Shown here: piece by piece, positions 6,411 to 7,032 of the stretch | How the letters are laid out: the number at the start of each line of letters is the position of its first letter | Position numbering within the stretch: the first letter of the stretch is position 1 | NCBI GenBank assembly: GCA_028702975.1 | Contig: JAQVNT010000081.1 | Coordinates: 1-7,032 of the forward strand | Direction: 5' to 3' | DNA from: Candidatus Delongbacteria bacterium | Lineage (GTDB): Bacteria; UBA4055 | Length of the DNA stretch: 7,032 bases | Notes under the pieces: model-generated | Seen by the model: the letters and a program-made list of their open reading frames with translations, nothing else | Databases searched by the model: none | What the model was told of the DNA's origin: nothing | Program-made: the position numbers and the translations under genes

Positions 6411-6442
6411 TTCAGCGTTCTTCCCGAATTTAAAGGGACTAA

Positions 6443-6471
6443 AATATAGTCAATCGGAGACATTATTGCAA
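6443..6471 (-). promoter_or_regulatory. Sigma70-type promoter of dnaX-ybaB-recR
   Basis: On the - strand: -35 box TTGCAA (6471-6466, 4 of 6 matches), a 17-base spacer, and -10 box TATATT (6448-6443, 5 of 6 matches). The predicted start near 6436 leaves a leader of about 25 bases before the dnaX ATG. It occupies the 90-base gap between the MOSC gene and dnaX, which contains no convincing terminator for the MOSC gene; the rest of the gap is AT-rich. Confidence 0.6.
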
Positions 6472-6500
6472 GTAAGAAAAATTAAAGATTTATCATTATT

Positions 6501-6956
6501 TTATATTTTTTCTATCTCATCGCCTGTCTTTACAATACCGCTTTCTATTACTTCGGCGAATAGGAAATGTTTGGGCAGGGGGCATTCGCCTTCCAGCCTG
6601 CCCCACGGGCAATACTCCCAGCAGGTCATGCCTTTTTCAGTGATCCTGATCTTTGCGCTTTCTCCGATCCGGAAGTCGTCGTCAATTTTGACAAGCGAGA
6701 GGTCAAGTGATTCTGTCGTCAGCGTTTCCTTGAAATCACCGGGTCTTACTAAAAACTCCGGTTCACTGCCCGCACGCGGGCACTGTGCCTGCTCTTTTAT
6801 AAGATCGGCCGAGATCAGAGATATCTGTCTGCGCGGAGGTTTGTTGTAGGCATCGCCTTCGAGTCCTGTGCCTGCTGTCAGTTTTCCCGATCCGATCTGC
6901 TTTTTCGGCTCTTTTTTGTCAGCAGTTATGTTGATATAAACTATTTTGCCTTTCAT
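6501..6956 (-). CDS. MOSC domain-containing protein
   Basis: A 151-residue, single-domain MOSC protein (the C-terminal domain type of molybdenum-cofactor sulfurases). Stand-alone members are thought to carry sulfur or bind a molybdenum-type cofactor, but most are uncharacterised. Typical elements: GLEGDAYNKPPRRQISLIS (31-49, the G-L-x-G-D-x...R-Q-x-S-L core), RPGDFKETLTTESLDL (71-86), IGESAKIRIT (97-106), MTCWEYCPWGRLEGECPLP with Cys112, Cys116 and Cys125, and a final GDEIEKI. Cys112 is at the usual conserved position of the family and is the best candidate for a persulfide- or cofactor-binding residue. The start ATG has GAGG 7 bases upstream (6964-6967) and follows the stop of an upstream open frame by one base, so it may be part of an operon entering from the right. 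MOSC genes often sit beside molybdopterin biosynthesis genes, but none is visible here. No signal peptide. Confidence 0.9.
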   Translation of the reverse strand: MKGKIVYINITADKKEPKKQIGSGKLTAGTGLEGDAYNKPPRRQISLISADLIKEQAQCPRAGSEPEFLVRPGDFKETLTTESLDLSLVKIDDDFRIGESAKIRITEKGMTCWEYCPWGRLEGECPLPKHFLFAEVIESGIVKTGDEIEKI

Positions 6957-6957
6957 A

Positions 6958-7032
6958 TCATGTCCTCAAGTAATAAATTATATCACCGGCTATATATTCT
7001 TTTTTTCCGATCGCTCCGACAAGAAAACAGTT
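6958..7032 (-). CDS. C-terminal end of an unidentified upstream gene (partial)
   Basis: The - strand is open from the right edge for 24 codons to a TGA at 6960-6958, reading NCFLVGAIGKKEYIAG then DIIYYLRT. The other two - frames have stops in this stretch. The TGA is one base from the MOSC ATG (TGATATG), an arrangement typical of translational coupling, and codon use resembles the neighbours. An open frame of this length is common by chance (about one in three), so spacing is the main support. I do not recognise the family from this fragment. Alternatively the stretch is a noncoding leader with the MOSC promoter. Confidence 0.45.
   Translation of the reverse strand, partial: NCFLVGAIGKKEYIAGDIIYYLRT
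6977..6985 (-). promoter_or_regulatory. Possible extended -10 promoter for the MOSC gene
   Basis: The - strand carries TGATATAAT, a perfect TGnTATAAT extended -10 element, 20 bases before the MOSC ATG. At the matching -35 distance there is only a run of A, which can be tolerated with an extended -10. A start near 6970 would give a leader of about 14 bases holding GAGG. It overlaps the possible upstream coding end, so it may be coincidence. Confidence 0.35.

Noticed and set aside
5964..6449. 161-codon + strand frame opposite dnaX
   Set aside because: It lies entirely antisense to the conserved AAA+ region of dnaX; the translation has no recognisable motif and reflects the codon pattern of the real gene.
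6466..6849. 127-codon + strand frame opposite the MOSC gene
   Set aside because: Antisense to a clear MOSC protein, with no family resemblance and no plausible initiation signal.
1..7032. Defence system, mobile element, CRISPR array, tRNA or riboswitch
   Set aside because: No integrase/transposase frames, no direct-repeat arrays, no terminal inverted repeats and no tRNA-like cloverleaf were seen. Gaps are at most about 100 bases and are explained by promoters.

Overview
This 7032-base window looks like ordinary bacterial chromosome. It contains the core replication and recombination cluster dnaX-ybaB-recR, genes are packed almost end to end, and there is no sign of phage, transposon, CRISPR or tRNA/rRNA. 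GC content is moderate, and AGA/AGG/ATA codons are common, so it is not an enteric-like genome. I cannot assign a phylum from this window. An anaerobic or uncultivated lineage would be compatible with the gene families, but that is only a guess.

Layout. On the + strand, 3-1745 is the C-terminal two thirds of a large acyl-CoA synthetase (NDP-forming)/GNAT acetyltransferase fusion of the Pat/PatZ type, cut by the left edge. Everything else is on the - strand. Reading from the right edge in the direction of transcription, the order is: the last 24 codons of an unidentified gene (7032-6958); a MOSC-domain protein (6956-6501); dnaX (6410-4761); ybaB (4742-4410); recR (4410-3811); a class I aminotransferase (3711-2518); an 88-residue single-span membrane protein (2510-2244); and a YkgJ-type cysteine-cluster protein (2251-1742). 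The last of these converges on the Pat-like gene with a 4-base overlap of the two ends.

Transcription. Two good sigma70-type promoters can be read on the - strand. One lies before dnaX (6443-6471, 17-base spacer) and one before the aminotransferase (3752-3780, perfect TTGACA, 17-base spacer). They divide the - strand into a dnaX-ybaB-recR operon (18-base gap, then a 1-base overlap) and an aminotransferase-membrane protein-ykgJ operon (7-base gap, then an 8-base overlap). I see no convincing intrinsic terminator anywhere, so read-through between units is likely. No stretch over 300 bases lacks a gene. The largest gaps are 3712-3810 and 6411-6500, and both hold promoters.

Function. DnaX is the clamp-loader ATPase of DNA polymerase III, YbaB a small nucleoid-associated DNA-binding protein, and RecR the zinc-finger/Toprim partner of RecO/RecF in gap repair. 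The most interesting signal is a run of ten adenines inside dnaX, at the place where other bacteria make the short gamma form. Both alternative frames stop within a few codons, predicting a 419- or 422-residue gamma beside the 549-residue tau. I did not find a new multi-gene system here.
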